Below are positions 1-9,216 of a DNA stretch of 26,300 bases, in pieces (within the stretch, counting starts at the first letter, position 1; every line of letters begins with the position of its first letter). The notes beneath the pieces are model-generated. The model saw only the letters and a program-made list of their open reading frames with translations. It ran no database searches and was not told where the DNA came from. Where the stretch lies: the NCBI GenBank assembly GCA_965216725.1, contig CBDCGI010000009.1, positions 1-26,300 on the forward strand, given 5' to 3'. Position numbers and translations under genes: made by a program. The stretch is from JACZUI01 sp965216725. Its GTDB lineage: Bacteria; Actinomycetota; Acidimicrobiia; Spongiisociales; ZC4RG35.

Positions 1-3000
1 GAAGATCGTGCCCTCCCTGCGCTCGAAGAACCGATCCCGGTTGCAGGCGGCCGAGCCGCACCTCCTGAGAGGGCTTGAGATCGACAGGACCGAGCTTCAC
101 CTCAGACCTGAGCATGACGATCTCGGGTCAGCCCCACATCGAGGGCATCGACCCGGAGTCGCGCCAGGTCGAGAAGCGTCATTGCGGCCTCAGGCAGCGG
201 GCCGAACCGGTCCTCCCACTCGGCAGCAACCTCGTCGACTTCCGCGCCCGTCGCCGCGGCGGCGAGGCGGCGGTAGGCCTCGATCCTCAACTCGGAATCA
301 CTCACGTAGTCGTCGGGGGAGATGGGCATCAACCGGCAGGTCGATCCTCACCTCTTTGGGCACTTCTAGAGGTTCCCCACCCTCCAGCTCCGCAACGGCT
401 TCTGCAACGAGCTCCTGCGTAGAGATCGAATCCCACTGCAGCGATATGCCCACTTTGGACTTCACCAAGAATGGAACCCGCCCCCCTGATCTCGAGATCG
501 CGGAGCGCAAGCCGAAACCCGGAGCCCAGGTCGGTGGCTTCTCCGATGGCCTCGAGCCTCCGGTATGCGTCTTCGCTCAGCGTTTGCTCGAGGGGGTGAA
601 AGAGGTAGGCATAAGCACGTTGACTCGACCGTCCGACCCTCCCCCTCAGCTGATAGAGCTGGGCCAACCCGAGGAGATCGGCTCGTTCCACTATCAGGGT
701 GTTCACCTGGGGAAGATCGAGGCCGGATTCGATGATCGTGGTCGCCCACCATCACGTCGTAGTCACCGTTCCAGAAGTCGATCATCACCTGTTCCAGCTG
801 TCCTTCGGACATCTGACCGTGGGCCGTGACGATGCGGGCGTCGGGAACAAGTTCGTGGAGCCTGGCAACAGCTCGGTCTATCGATTGCACCCGGTTGTGC
901 ACATAGAAGACCTGCCCATCTCGAAGCAACTCGCGCCGAATGGCAGCCGACACCGTCTGATCGTCGTAAGGGCCGACGAATGTGAGAATCGGATGCCGAT
1001 CCTCGGGCGCGGTCCGGATGTGCGACACCTCACGTATCCCCGTCAACGCCATTTCGAGAGTTCGCGGTATAGGCGTCGCAGTCAAGGTGAGGACGTCAAC
1101 TCCAACGCTCATCCTCTTGATGGAGTCCTTGGCAGAAAACGCCGAATCTCTGCTCTTCATCCACCACCAGGAGGACCCAGATCACGGAAAACGCACATCC
1201 TCGGACAACAACCGGTGAGTGCCTATGACCAGGTCGACCTCCCCTGTTGCCAGCCGGGAGACCACGTCCTTTTGCTGCTTTGCGGTCAGGAATCTCGAAA
1301 GCACCTCGATCGTGACCGGATACGAGCCCAGCCGGTCCAGGAATGTCTGATGATGCTGCTGGGCAAGCAGAGTCGTCGGGCAAAGGACAGCGACCTGTTT
1401 CCCACTTTGCACTGCCTTGAACGCGGCCCTGATCGCAACTTCGGTCTTTCCGTAGCCAACGTCTCCGAAGACGAGGCGATCCATGGGGTCGCTCGACTCC
1501 ATGTCGGCCTTGACTTCGGATATTGCCTTCAGCTGATCGGGGGTCTCCTCGAAAGGAAACAACGACTCCATCTCCCTCTGCCATGGAGAGTCTGGCTGGT
1601 AGGAGTGGCCTTGGGCCCCTGCGCGTTGGCGGTGTAGCTCGACAACCTGCTGGGCAACGGCGGCGACAGCCTGCCTGACCCGGGCTTTCTGGTCGGCCCA
1701 GTCCTTGCCCCCCATGCGGGACACCCGCGGCGCCTCGCCACCCGTGTACTTCTTGACGGCCGCCAACTGGTCCACTGGCACGTAAAGCCGGTCTGCGCCC
1801 GCGTAGGCGACGACCAGATAATCACGCTCGACGCCGACCATCGTCCTCGACACGAGCCCCTCGAAACGTCCGATGCCATGCTGAAAATGAACTACGTAGT
1901 CGCCGACTGTTAGATCGCCGTAATGGCGGGCTGTCTCCCCACGCTGTCGCCCTGGCCGACGATGGGCGCGACGGCGTCCCGCTATCTCCCTTTCCCCTAA
2001 CACCGCTATGCCAAGCTCCGGCATGACGAAGCCCCGATGAATACCGTCAGCGACCACCCCTGATCGTCTGTTCATCAGCCGCTCGACACGGTCGATTGCC
2101 AATCCCTCCTCGGCAAAGACCTGAGTCACCCGGTCTGCGGCCGGAGCACCATCCATGGCCACCACCACAGTCGTTTCCCTCTCGAGTAGACGGCTCACGG
2201 CCCGGGACACATCGCGAGGGTTGCCAGCAGTGGCATCCAGCCCCTTCACCCCAACCCGGGGATCAGAGGGACCCGAGGGCGCTGACGGGATCGAGAGGTA
2301 GTCGCGGCTCTTGAGCACGTCGTCCACGTCGAGGAAGAGTGGGGGGTGTTCGCCCGCTTCAGGGGCGCCCTCGCCCCACGTCGGAGCCAGAGCCGCCGCA
2401 AGCTCCGACTCCTCTTTCACCAGGTCGCGTACCCTGTCCATACAACGCGCCGGCTCCACGAAGGTGACCACCGCGCGGTCTCCTAGCTCATCGAGCAACG
2501 AGGTTGGGCCGGCCAGCCAAGGGAGCCACGACTCGACGCCCGAGAACAGCTGACCTTCGGCGATTCGATCCCAGACCGACGCGTTCCAAGGAGCGGTCTC
2601 GATCAGCGCTCGCGCTCGTTCCATCGTCTCGGGCGTAGGCCGTACCTCGCGGGCCGGGTATATGTCGACGCGATCGATCTTCCCCTCGGATCGCTGGCTC
2701 ACGGTGGAAAAGGGGCGCACCTCGTCCACTGTGTCTCCCCATAGTTCGAGCCGCACAGCAACATCTGCCTGCGCCGGAAAGACATCGAGGATTCCCCCTC
2801 GAACCGCAAACTCACCGCGACTCTCCACACGATCGGTACGTGAGTAGCCGATCTCGGAGAGGTCGACGGCGAGACCTTCGAGATCGACCGTGCCGCCCTG
2901 GGTGACGGTGATTGGGGCTGGAGAGGCAGGGCTGAGTCGCTGCACCAGTGCCCTGACGCTTGCCACGACCAAAGACGGCGTCTCGCCCGTCAAACGGTGG

Positions 3001-3293
3001 CGTGCTTCTGCCCGACGCGCCATGGTGGAGAGATTCGGCGAGACGTGCTCAAACGGAAGGGTCTCCCAGGCCGGAGCGAGGTAGCTGTGATCCACGAACA
3101 ACCCGATGTCCTCCACCAACTCCGCCGCTTCCCGCTCTCGGGGGACGACGACGAGGAGAGGCGATTCCAGAGCATGGTGAAGGCCGGCCAGCGCAAAGGC
3201 ACGGCCCGCGGGCGGCACGGCCCAGGTTCCGGCCAGGTTGGGAAACGCATAACTGTTCCATGCGTCGAGAAGGGGTGAGAGCGTGGCCACCAT
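1..3293 (-). CDS. mfd: Transcription-repair coupling factor Mfd (3' end outside window, frame broken by indels)
   Basis: Mfd is the ATP-driven translocase that removes RNA polymerase stalled at DNA lesions and recruits UvrA. The first ~2.1 kb (3293 down to about 1190) is one open frame: UvrB-like N-terminal region, a CarD-like RNA polymerase-interaction domain (GDYVVHFQHGIGRFEGL near 1860-1910), and helicase motif I GDVGYGKTE near 1440-1466. The rest of the family sequence is present but spread over three frames: VVDEEQRFG (about 1145-1170), TATPIPRTL (about 1045-1070), YQLRGRVGR (about 625-650) and the C-terminal TRCF domain down to base 1. Seven single-base indels, all but one an extra base in a homopolymer, explain the breaks. 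ATG at 3293 is chosen; in-frame GTG at 3326 is an alternative. Identity is certain; whether the breaks are real is not. Confidence 0.93.
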
Positions 3294-3338
3294 TGACCTT
3301 GCGATGGTACTGGCGCCCGGTGACACCGATCTCAGACC

Positions 3339-3390
3339 CGTCGAGTGTGCTTGTCCTACCCAAAAACCGGGGGTACAAGCACGCTCGACG
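3339..3390. repeat. 52-bp palindromic element, copy 1
   Basis: Two 16-base arms (3339-3354 and 3375-3390) are reverse complements with one mismatch, around a 20-base loop. It fills the gap between the epimerase stop (3414) and the mfd start. A second element with the same arm sequence, arm length and loop length lies at 11123-11174. It could be a REP-like dispersed palindrome, a transcription terminator lacking a T-tract, or a shared operator. On the minus strand the downstream bases are not T-rich, which weakens the simple terminator reading. Confidence 0.75.
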
Positions 3391-3413
3391 TGTACTCAGA
3401 GCAAGATCGGCTC

Positions 3414-4385
3414 TCAGTCCAAATAGCCCTCTTCACGAAACCATTCGACCGTTCTGACGATCGTCTCCGAGATAGGTGTGTAGTCGAGTCCTAGCTCTCG
3501 TGTCGCCAGCGAGCCGTCATATGCCGAACCGTCGCGGACCACCCTCACCATCTCCCGGCAAATCGGGGGCTGGCGCCGGGACAGCCGATATATGAGCTCG
3601 ACGACGGAAGCTCCCAATGCTGCTACCGGCAGAGGCACAAAGCGGGAATCCACCTCTACACCGGCGGCTGAGGCGAACATCGGCAACGCATCGCGAATTG
3701 TCATAACCGCCCCGCTCAACACGTAGCGCCCACCCCTATCTCCCTTTTCTGCGGCGAGGATGTGACCTCGAGCACAGTCATCGATGTCGACGATCGAGAA
3801 CGTCGTATCGAGGAGGTATCTCAGCTTGCCCCGTAGCGCCTCGATGATCAGCCCGGCAGTCCCGCTTGCCCGACCCGGCCCCTGGACCGAAGCAGGAGAG
3901 ACCACCACGACATCGAGGGCTTGGGCGGCCTCCAGAACAACCAACTCGGCCTGGTGTTTCGACTTTTCGTAGACCGTTCGGTACTCACCTCGATGCGTGG
4001 TGACCTCGGAGCCAAACTCCCCTCGTCGCTGCCCAATCGCTGCGGTTGAGGATGTGTGGATCAACCTGATGGCGCCGGCCTCGCGACATGCGGTCACCAC
4101 ATTGCGGGTGCCCTCGACGTTCACCCTCATCATTCGCCCTGGGTCGGAACTGCAGACCTGGTTGACACCAGCAACGTGAAACACCCACTCCGCTTCGGAT
4201 ACCAAACCGGCGAGAGAGCCAGGGTCGAGAATGTCCCCTTCGACCGCCAGTGCCCCCGAATCTGACACGAATGCAGCCGCTTCAGCAGACCGGGCCAACG
4301 CAGTGACTTCGTGTCCCGCCTGCAGCAGATGATTGAGCAGCGCACCGCCGACGATGCCGGTCGCCCCCGTGAGGGCGACTCTCAC
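3414..4385 (-). CDS. NAD(P)-dependent epimerase/dehydratase, extended SDR family
   Basis: A 323-residue extended short-chain dehydrogenase/reductase. The Rossmann nucleotide-binding motif GATGIVG is at residues 7-13 and the catalytic YxxxK appears as YEKSK in the middle of the protein, preceded by a TSS stretch that supplies the catalytic Ser/Thr. The overall look is of the dihydroflavonol-4-reductase/HpnA-like branch, which acts on sugar nucleotides, sterols or small ketones; the substrate cannot be told from sequence. The GTG start at 4385 overlaps the pgsA stop as GTGA, so translation is probably coupled to pgsA. An in-frame extension further upstream exists but only reads antisense-like pgsA sequence and is not homologous. 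Confidence 0.88.
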   Translation of the reverse strand: MRVALTGATGIVGGALLNHLLQAGHEVTALARSAEAAAFVSDSGALAVEGDILDPGSLAGLVSEAEWVFHVAGVNQVCSSDPGRMMRVNVEGTRNVVTACREAGAIRLIHTSSTAAIGQRRGEFGSEVTTHRGEYRTVYEKSKHQAELVVLEAAQALDVVVVSPASVQGPGRASGTAGLIIEALRGKLRYLLDTTFSIVDIDDCARGHILAAEKGDRGGRYVLSGAVMTIRDALPMFASAAGVEVDSRFVPLPVAALGASVVELIYRLSRRQPPICREMVRVVRDGSAYDGSLATRELGLDYTPISETIVRTVEWFREEGYLD

Positions 4386-4939
4386 GAGATGGTGCCTGCG
4401 GGCTCCGTGCGAACCGTTTGCCAAAAGGCCCGGAGGTAGCCCCATGCGGAGCCGATGGTGACGATCACCGCCACGAGCATCAACCACTGGTCGAAGTACC
4501 AGGCCCCCCATTGCTCGGGAAAGCGGAGGAACGCCCAGAAAATGGCCGCCATTTGGAAGAAAGTCTTCAGCTTGCCCCACTGTGATGGCGAGATGACCCC
4601 GCCCCGAACAGCGACCACACCGCGGAGAGCCATAACCGTGAACTCCCGAAAGATGATCACCGCAGCGGGCCAAATCGATACCCGATCCACCGAGACCAGA
4701 GCAAGGAGCACGCCCGTGACCAGGATCTTGTCAGCGGTGGTATCGAGAAACCCGCCGAGAACCGTTCCACCCGTGGTCTTGCGAGCCACATAGCCGTCTA
4801 GAAAATCCGTGAACGCGGCCACTGCAAACAGCGCCGCCGCATATCCGAAATGATGATCGAGTTGGTCGGCCCTGACCAACGACATGATCGGGACGACGAG
4901 GACGATCCGGAGCAGGGCCAGGATGTCGGGTAGTGAAAT
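4382..4939 (-). CDS. pgsA: CDP-diacylglycerol--glycerol-3-phosphate 3-phosphatidyltransferase (PgsA-type)
   Basis: A membrane enzyme of acidic phospholipid synthesis that transfers a phosphatidyl group from CDP-diacylglycerol to an alcohol, most likely glycerol-3-phosphate. The CDP-alcohol phosphatidyltransferase signature DxxDGxxAR(x8)GxxxDxxxD is complete (DFLDGYVAR then GGFLDTTADK). Several hydrophobic helices follow. The first ATG is at 4885, but that start would remove the conserved first helix; the frame continues upstream through LPDILALLRIVLVVPI, which matches the family N-terminus, to an ATT at 4939. A Shine-Dalgarno GGAGGG sits 5 bases before that ATT, so ATT initiation giving 185 residues is proposed. 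Other CDP-alcohol transferases share the motif, so the exact alcohol is less sure than the family. Confidence 0.87.
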   Translation of the reverse strand: MSLPDILALLRIVLVVPIMSLVRADQLDHHFGYAAALFAVAAFTDFLDGYVARKTTGGTVLGGFLDTTADKILVTGVLLALVSVDRVSIWPAAVIIFREFTVMALRGVVAVRGGVISPSQWGKLKTFFQMAAIFWAFLRFPEQWGAWYFDQWLMLVAVIVTIGSAWGYLRAFWQTVRTEPAGTIS

Positions 4940-4969
4940 GGGAGCCCTCCTCGACTCGTGCAGATACTA
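4937..4969 (-). promoter_or_regulatory. pgsA promoter -10, Shine-Dalgarno and ATT start
   Basis: Reading the minus strand, a -10-like TAGTAT (4969-4964) is followed by a short leader, a strong Shine-Dalgarno GGAGGG (4950-4945), CTCCC, and then ATT (4939-4937), where homology to PgsA begins. No ATG, GTG or TTG lies at a suitable distance, so this site decides the start. Confidence 0.55.
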
Positions 4970-5037
4970 GGACGTCATCGGATCGGTTTTCTCGTTACGC
5001 CCAGCCCTCTGACCGAGGTCATTTTCGGTTTTGCTGA

Positions 5038-6519
5038 CTAGACCCAGCCAAGGGACCTCTCCACCGCCTGGGACCACCGCGCGTGAAGCCGCTGCCTATC
5101 TGTCGCATCCATATGGGGCGCCCATCGCCGATCCTCACGCCAAATGGACCTCAATTCGTCAAAGTCCGCCCACACCCCGCTGGCGAGACCGGCGGCCAAT
5201 CCTGCCCCCATCGCCGTTGTCTCGGTGACCGCCGGCCTAACAACGTCGATGCCAAGCAGATCGGCCTGGAATTGCATGAGGAGGTCGTTCACGGTCATGC
5301 CACCGTCGACCTTCAGAGACGTGATCTCGACGCCGGAGTCGGCGATCATCGCGTCCACCACGTCTTTGGTCTGATAGGCGGTCGACTCGAGGGCGGCCCT
5401 GACGATGTGGCCTTTGGTGGAGAAACGGGTCAGCCCGGTGATGACACCTCGCGCATCGGGCCGCCAGTGGGGAGCGAACAACCCTGAGAATGCGGGCACG
5501 AAATAGACGTCGCCATTGTCGTCCACGGCCGATGCGATGTGTTCGGCATCAGCAGCCGCATCGATCAATTTCAGGTTGTCACGCAGCCACTGGATGAGCG
5601 AGCCGGTGACCGCAATCGAACCTTCCAGGGCATACGTCGGTGAGGAGTCACGAATTTGGAAAGCCACGGTGGTCAGAAGGCCGGCCTGGGATTGGGGAGC
5701 GGTTTGGCCGGTATTCATGAGCATGAAGTTGCCGGTGCCGTAGGTGTTCTTGACGTCACCTGGCTCGAAGCAGGTTTGTCCGAAGAGAGCCGCCTGCTGA
5801 TCACCCAGGATTCCGGTCAGCGGGACACTCTCCAGCACGCCGGTGCATGGGTGATCGATGCCTACGGACGGGACGATCTCGGGAAGGCAGGCTGTGGGAA
5901 CTCCTATCTCCAGGGCGAGGTCGGCGTCCCAGGAGAGGGTCCCGAGGTCCATCAACAGAGTCCGAGACGCATTGGTGACGTCGGTGATGTGCGCCGAACC
6001 CGCAGTGAGATTCCAGGCGAGCCAGGAATCGATCGTACCGAACGCGATTTCCCCGCGCTTCGCTCTGTCGTGCAGATCAAGGTGATCGAGCATCCACCGT
6101 GCCTTGGGAGCCGCAAAATAGGTGGCTAGAGGGAGGCCGGTTGTCGCCCGGAACCGGTCGGGCCCTATCTCGCCCGCAAGCTCAGCGCAGAGCTCCGCAG
6201 TCCGGGTGTCCTGCCACACGACGGCATTGGCCAAAGGCTCACCCGTTTTTCGGTCCCAGAGGAGAGTGGTTTCGCGCTGATTGGTGACCCCGACCGATTC
6301 CAGGTCGCTCGCGTCCAGCGTTGCGCGTTCCAGGGCGACGGCAATGACCTCGACACAGTTGTCCCAGATCTCCACCGGGTCATGCTCCACCCGGCCGGGC
6401 GCAGGGAATATCTGGGTGTGCTCTTTCTGGGCCGACGAAACAACCGAACCCTGCTCGTCGAGGATGACGAAGCGACTGGAAGTGGTTCCTTGGTCGAGGG
6501 CGCCTACGTACCGTGCCAT
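5038..6519 (-). CDS. glpK: Glycerol kinase
   Basis: Cytoplasmic FGGY-family kinase converting glycerol and ATP to glycerol-3-phosphate, 493 residues, full family length. The N-terminus YVGALDQGTTSSRF is the phosphate-1 motif, TNQRETT carries the Arg-Glu pair that binds glycerol, and the FGGY C-terminal signature region GLFAPHWRPDARGVITG is present. The ATG at 6519 is preferred over the in-frame GTG at 6528 because family members begin M-x-x-Y-V-G. The gene follows pth by 15 bases, so the two are probably co-transcribed. Its product is the substrate used by PgsA next door, though the two are separated by a 98-base gap holding the pgsA promoter. Confidence 0.96.
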   Translation of the reverse strand: MARYVGALDQGTTSSRFVILDEQGSVVSSAQKEHTQIFPAPGRVEHDPVEIWDNCVEVIAVALERATLDASDLESVGVTNQRETTLLWDRKTGEPLANAVVWQDTRTAELCAELAGEIGPDRFRATTGLPLATYFAAPKARWMLDHLDLHDRAKRGEIAFGTIDSWLAWNLTAGSAHITDVTNASRTLLMDLGTLSWDADLALEIGVPTACLPEIVPSVGIDHPCTGVLESVPLTGILGDQQAALFGQTCFEPGDVKNTYGTGNFMLMNTGQTAPQSQAGLLTTVAFQIRDSSPTYALEGSIAVTGSLIQWLRDNLKLIDAAADAEHIASAVDDNGDVYFVPAFSGLFAPHWRPDARGVITGLTRFSTKGHIVRAALESTAYQTKDVVDAMIADSGVEITSLKVDGGMTVNDLLMQFQADLLGIDVVRPAVTETTAMGAGLAAGLASGVWADFDELRSIWREDRRWAPHMDATDRQRLHARWSQAVERSLGWV

Positions 6520-6534
6520 TGCGGACACGATAGG

Positions 6535-7173
6535 TCAGTCCTTGTCGCGCCTCGCCGCCATCTCCTGGGCAAGCTTGGGGTCTAGGTGCCACGCCTCGAC
6601 AGCGTCGGCAGCATCAGAAACCATTAGGTCCACCTCAGGGCGTTCGGATTTGGCAAATGGCCGCAGCACGTAGTCAGCCGGGTCCATGGAACCGGGGGGC
6701 CGGCCCACCCCGATTTTGAGACGATCGAATTCGTTGCTGCCGAGTGAGCGCTCTATTGAGCGAATCCCGTTGTGCCCGCCGCTTCCGCCTCCGGTGCGGA
6801 GACGGAGACGTCCAAACGCGAGGTCGATGTCGTCGTGCACCACCAGCAGCTTGTCGAGGTCCAGTTGGTAGTAGGCGAGAGCGGCTCTCACGGCCACGCC
6901 CGACTCGTTCATGAAGGTGGTCGGCGCCAGGTACATCACCTTCGAATCGCCGGAACCTGCGGTCACCACCTGTGCCCTCACTCTCGACGGCGCCTTCCCC
7001 CAGTTGTCACCGTGGCGGCGGACGACCTCTGTCACCACCTCGTATCCGACGTTGTGGCGGGTCTGGTGGTAGTCGGGCCCTGGATTGCGTAGGCCGACGA
7101 CCAGCCTCGTCGAGTTATTCGGAGTCTTCGACCTCTGACTCTTCTTCCGACCCGGCCTCAGCAGCCTCATCAA
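6535..7173 (-). CDS. pth: Peptidyl-tRNA hydrolase
   Basis: Releases tRNA from peptidyl-tRNA dropped by stalled ribosomes. The core begins at RLVVGLRNPGPDY and carries the catalytic His in TRHNVG, the Asn in FMNESG, the Asp in VVHDDIDL and the GGHNGIRS loop. Start choice is awkward: homology begins about 24 codons inside this frame, near 7100, where there is no ATG, GTG or TTG. The only usual starts are the ATG pair at 7173 and 7170, which overlap the end of rplY by almost 60 bases and add a basic leader. A CTG at about 7088 is the only closer alternative. The rplY-pth pairing is common in actinobacteria. Confidence 0.92.
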   Translation of the reverse strand: MMRLLRPGRKKSQRSKTPNNSTRLVVGLRNPGPDYHQTRHNVGYEVVTEVVRRHGDNWGKAPSRVRAQVVTAGSGDSKVMYLAPTTFMNESGVAVRAALAYYQLDLDKLLVVHDDIDLAFGRLRLRTGGGSGGHNGIRSIERSLGSNEFDRLKIGVGRPPGSMDPADYVLRPFAKSERPEVDLMVSDAADAVEAWHLDPKLAQEMAARRDKD

Positions 7174-7805
7174 CCTCTCCCTCAGGCAGCTCTTCGCCCT
7201 CAGCCAACTCGAGATCCTCTTCCTCGGCCACTGGCTCTTCGATCTCAGCAGCGGGAGTGGTGACCGACATCACCACAGCATCGGGATCGTCGATGTAGGT
7301 GACACCCTCGAGCTCGGGGAGGTCCTCGACGCGGAGCGAACTGCCGACTTCGACTTGAGAGACATCCAAACTCGATGCTGGAGGGAATCGCCGTCACCAG
7401 GCACTCGACAGTGACAGCGGTCCGACGCGGGGAGAAAACCCCGCCTTCTCGAACGCCAATTGGAGTGCCCTGGAAGTCAATGGTCACTTCCACGGTCGTG
7501 GTCTCGTCCAAAGACACCTTTACGAAATCCACATGGCGATACTCGCTGCGGAACGGATGACGTTCGATGACCCTGGCCAGAGTCAAAACGGTCTCACCAC
7601 CCTCGATTTCGAGATTGATCAGAGCGTTGGCGCCGGCTTCGGTGTGCAAGGCGTTGTGCAATTCTCGAGCGTCTACCGAAACCGTCACCGGCTCGAGATC
7701 CTTGCCGTACACGATGGCCGGCACCTTGCCCAGACGTCGGATGCGACGGGCTTCTCGCGAACCGGAAACTCTGCCGGATTCGGCGCGCAAATCGACTTGC
7801 GACAT
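7115..7805 (-). CDS. rplY: 50S ribosomal protein L25/general stress protein Ctc (one frameshift)
   Basis: A 5S rRNA-binding ribosomal protein of the long CTC type, about 229 residues once corrected. The N-terminal L25 domain starts at ATG 7805 with Shine-Dalgarno AAGGAG seven bases upstream and includes RRIRRLGKVPAIVYGK. The C-terminal beta domain (DVSQVEVGSSLRVEDLPELEGV) lies in the next frame, followed by the acidic Glu/Asp tail usual in actinobacteria. The switch is at an AAA (TTT on the coding strand) at 7368-7370; removing one base gives SSIELDVSQVEVG, the family sequence. Because L25/Ctc is conserved and everything on both sides is intact, a sequencing indel is more likely than a pseudogene. 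Confidence 0.9.
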
Positions 7806-7840
7806 TGAAAGGCTCCTTGAAGAGGTGAGGAAGACGTCTG

Positions 7841-7869
7841 ATTATGGCTAAGGAGCGCCACTTTTGCCA
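7841..7869 (-). promoter_or_regulatory. Possible rplY promoter
   Basis: On the minus strand TGGCAA (7869-7864) and CATAAT (7846-7841) are spaced by 17 bases, a plausible -35/-10 pair that would give a leader of about 30 bases with the AAGGAG ribosome site. It lies inside the 3' end of the upstream hydrolase gene. Weak -35 match. Confidence 0.35.
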
Positions 7870-8504
7870 GATGAGAAGCCGGCGATCCAACCGGTCGTCA
7901 CCTCAGTGAGACGCTCAACCACCGACTCCATCGTCCACCCCTTGCCCCGGAAGGAGTGGTCAGCGCCCTCGAGGATCTCGACTTCTGCTCTGGGCAACAC
8001 TGCAATGTGCCGCTCAAACAGCTCCATTCGGCTCAAAGCATCGCGTGAGCCCTGAAAGAACAGCATCGGGATGGCCACATCCGAGAAGTGATCCACTCGT
8101 AGCCTCTCCGGCTTGCCGGCTGGGTGAAGGGGATATGCGTAGAGGACGATGCCATCTGCCTGGTCGCCCTCCGCAACCAAATAGGTAGCCATCCGACCTC
8201 CCATGGATCGGCCTGCCAGAAACAAGGCGTCAACCCGGGCCCTCAGATGATCGGCGGCGGCCCTGTGGCACTCGATCAGCTTCGGAGCGCGGTCGGGGCT
8301 CCGCGATCCACGTTCGGTATATGGATAATTGAAGGTCATGACCGTGTGCCCCGCTGACGCGAGGCCGTCACGGAGGCTCGTCATCAGGGGATGGTCTTGA
8401 TTGGTCCCCGCGCCGTGTGCCAGGAGGATGCCATCGGGACCGCTACCGGCGATCCGACCCGTCACCGTGCCTTGGGACCAATTGATGCTCACTTTCCTGG
8501 CCAC
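7848..8504 (-). CDS. Alpha/beta hydrolase, KANL3/Tex30-like
   Basis: A 218-residue cytoplasmic alpha/beta hydrolase of the dienelactone hydrolase/Tex30 type. Visible elements are the oxyanion region LLAHGAG, the nucleophile elbow GRSMGGRM (Ser), the acid in FFQGSRDAL (Asp) and the base in EGADHSF (His). There is no signal peptide. The start is GTG 8504, preceded at six bases by a -10-like TAGATT, implying a leaderless message. It is divergent from pgl. Substrate unknown. Confidence 0.83.
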   Translation of the reverse strand: MARKVSINWSQGTVTGRIAGSGPDGILLAHGAGTNQDHPLMTSLRDGLASAGHTVMTFNYPYTERGSRSPDRAPKLIECHRAAADHLRARVDALFLAGRSMGGRMATYLVAEGDQADGIVLYAYPLHPAGKPERLRVDHFSDVAIPMLFFQGSRDALSRMELFERHIAVLPRAEVEILEGADHSFRGKGWTMESVVERLTEVTTGWIAGFSSGKSGAP

Positions 8505-8510
8505 ACCGCA

Positions 8511-8516
8511 AATCTA
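8511..8516 (-). promoter_or_regulatory. -10 element for leaderless hydrolase gene
   Basis: TAGATT on the minus strand ends six bases before the GTG at 8504, the geometry expected when transcription starts at the start codon itself. Confidence 0.45.
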
Positions 8517-8520
8517 AACC

Positions 8521-9216
8521 ATGGGTACCGTGGCCAAATCCATGCAACTCCTGATCCATGATGATCCAGCATCGGTCGCGAAGGCCGTCACCAATCGGAT
8601 TACTACGAGCATCACCTCTACGGAGCGGCGGGTCACCATCGGCTTGGCCGGTGGATCCACTCCGGCTGCGGCCTACGAGATGCTCCGTCCGCAACCGGGG
8701 TGGGAAAACGTGGACGCTTGGATGTCCGACGAGCGCTGGGTTCCGCTCGACGATGTGCGCTGCAACGGAGCGCAGGCCGCCACTCTTCTGATGGACCACG
8801 TCCCCGCACGATTCTTCCGACCCACTTTCGGGGACGATCTGACGCCAGACGAGTCGGCTTCACGGTACGAAGACACGTTGGCGGAGATATTCGCCGGCAG
8901 ACCGCCGGATTTGATCCTCTTGGGGATGGGCGATGACGGCCACACCGCCTCCCTCTTCCCTGGCACTGGAGCCTTGGATGAGAGGGAACGTCTATACGTG
9001 GCCAACCATGTGCCACAGCTCGGCGAGGACCGTCTCACTGCAACATATCCCCTCTTGTGGTCCGCAAAGCTCATCGTGGTCATGGCAACCGGTGCATCCA
9101 AAGCACCTGCACTCGCGAGTTGTCTCGAAGGCGACAACCCGGCTGGACGTTTGAGCGAAGGTGATGCGGTCGTCGAATGGCATGTCGACAGGGAGGCGGC
9201 ATCTCGCGTCGCCTGA
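8521..9216 (+). CDS. pgl: 6-phosphogluconolactonase
   Basis: Hydrolyses 6-phosphoglucono-delta-lactone in the oxidative pentose phosphate pathway. The 231-residue protein has the DevB/Pgl hallmarks: GLAGGSTP near residue 42, the DERWVPLD block, and LLGMGDDGHTASLFP with the phosphate-binding and catalytic residues. ATG 8521 is taken; ATG 8542 (MQLLIHDD) fits equally well. No glucose-6-phosphate dehydrogenase or transaldolase lies beside it here. The end overlaps the next gene by 40 bases. Confidence 0.93.
   Translation: MGTVAKSMQLLIHDDPASVAKAVTNRITTSITSTERRVTIGLAGGSTPAAAYEMLRPQPGWENVDAWMSDERWVPLDDVRCNGAQAATLLMDHVPARFFRPTFGDDLTPDESASRYEDTLAEIFAGRPPDLILLGMGDDGHTASLFPGTGALDERERLYVANHVPQLGEDRLTATYPLLWSAKLIVVMATGASKAPALASCLEGDNPAGRLSEGDAVVEWHVDREAASRVA

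Noticed and set aside
699..1637. A 312-codon plus-strand frame opposite mfd
   Set aside because: It is the antisense of mfd, has no recognisable motif, and the minus strand carries clear helicase motifs.
1..3293. mfd as an ordinary pseudogene
   Set aside because: Motifs on both sides of every break are conserved and indels sit at homopolymers near the edge; error is the simpler reading, so it is kept as a CDS with the breaks flagged.
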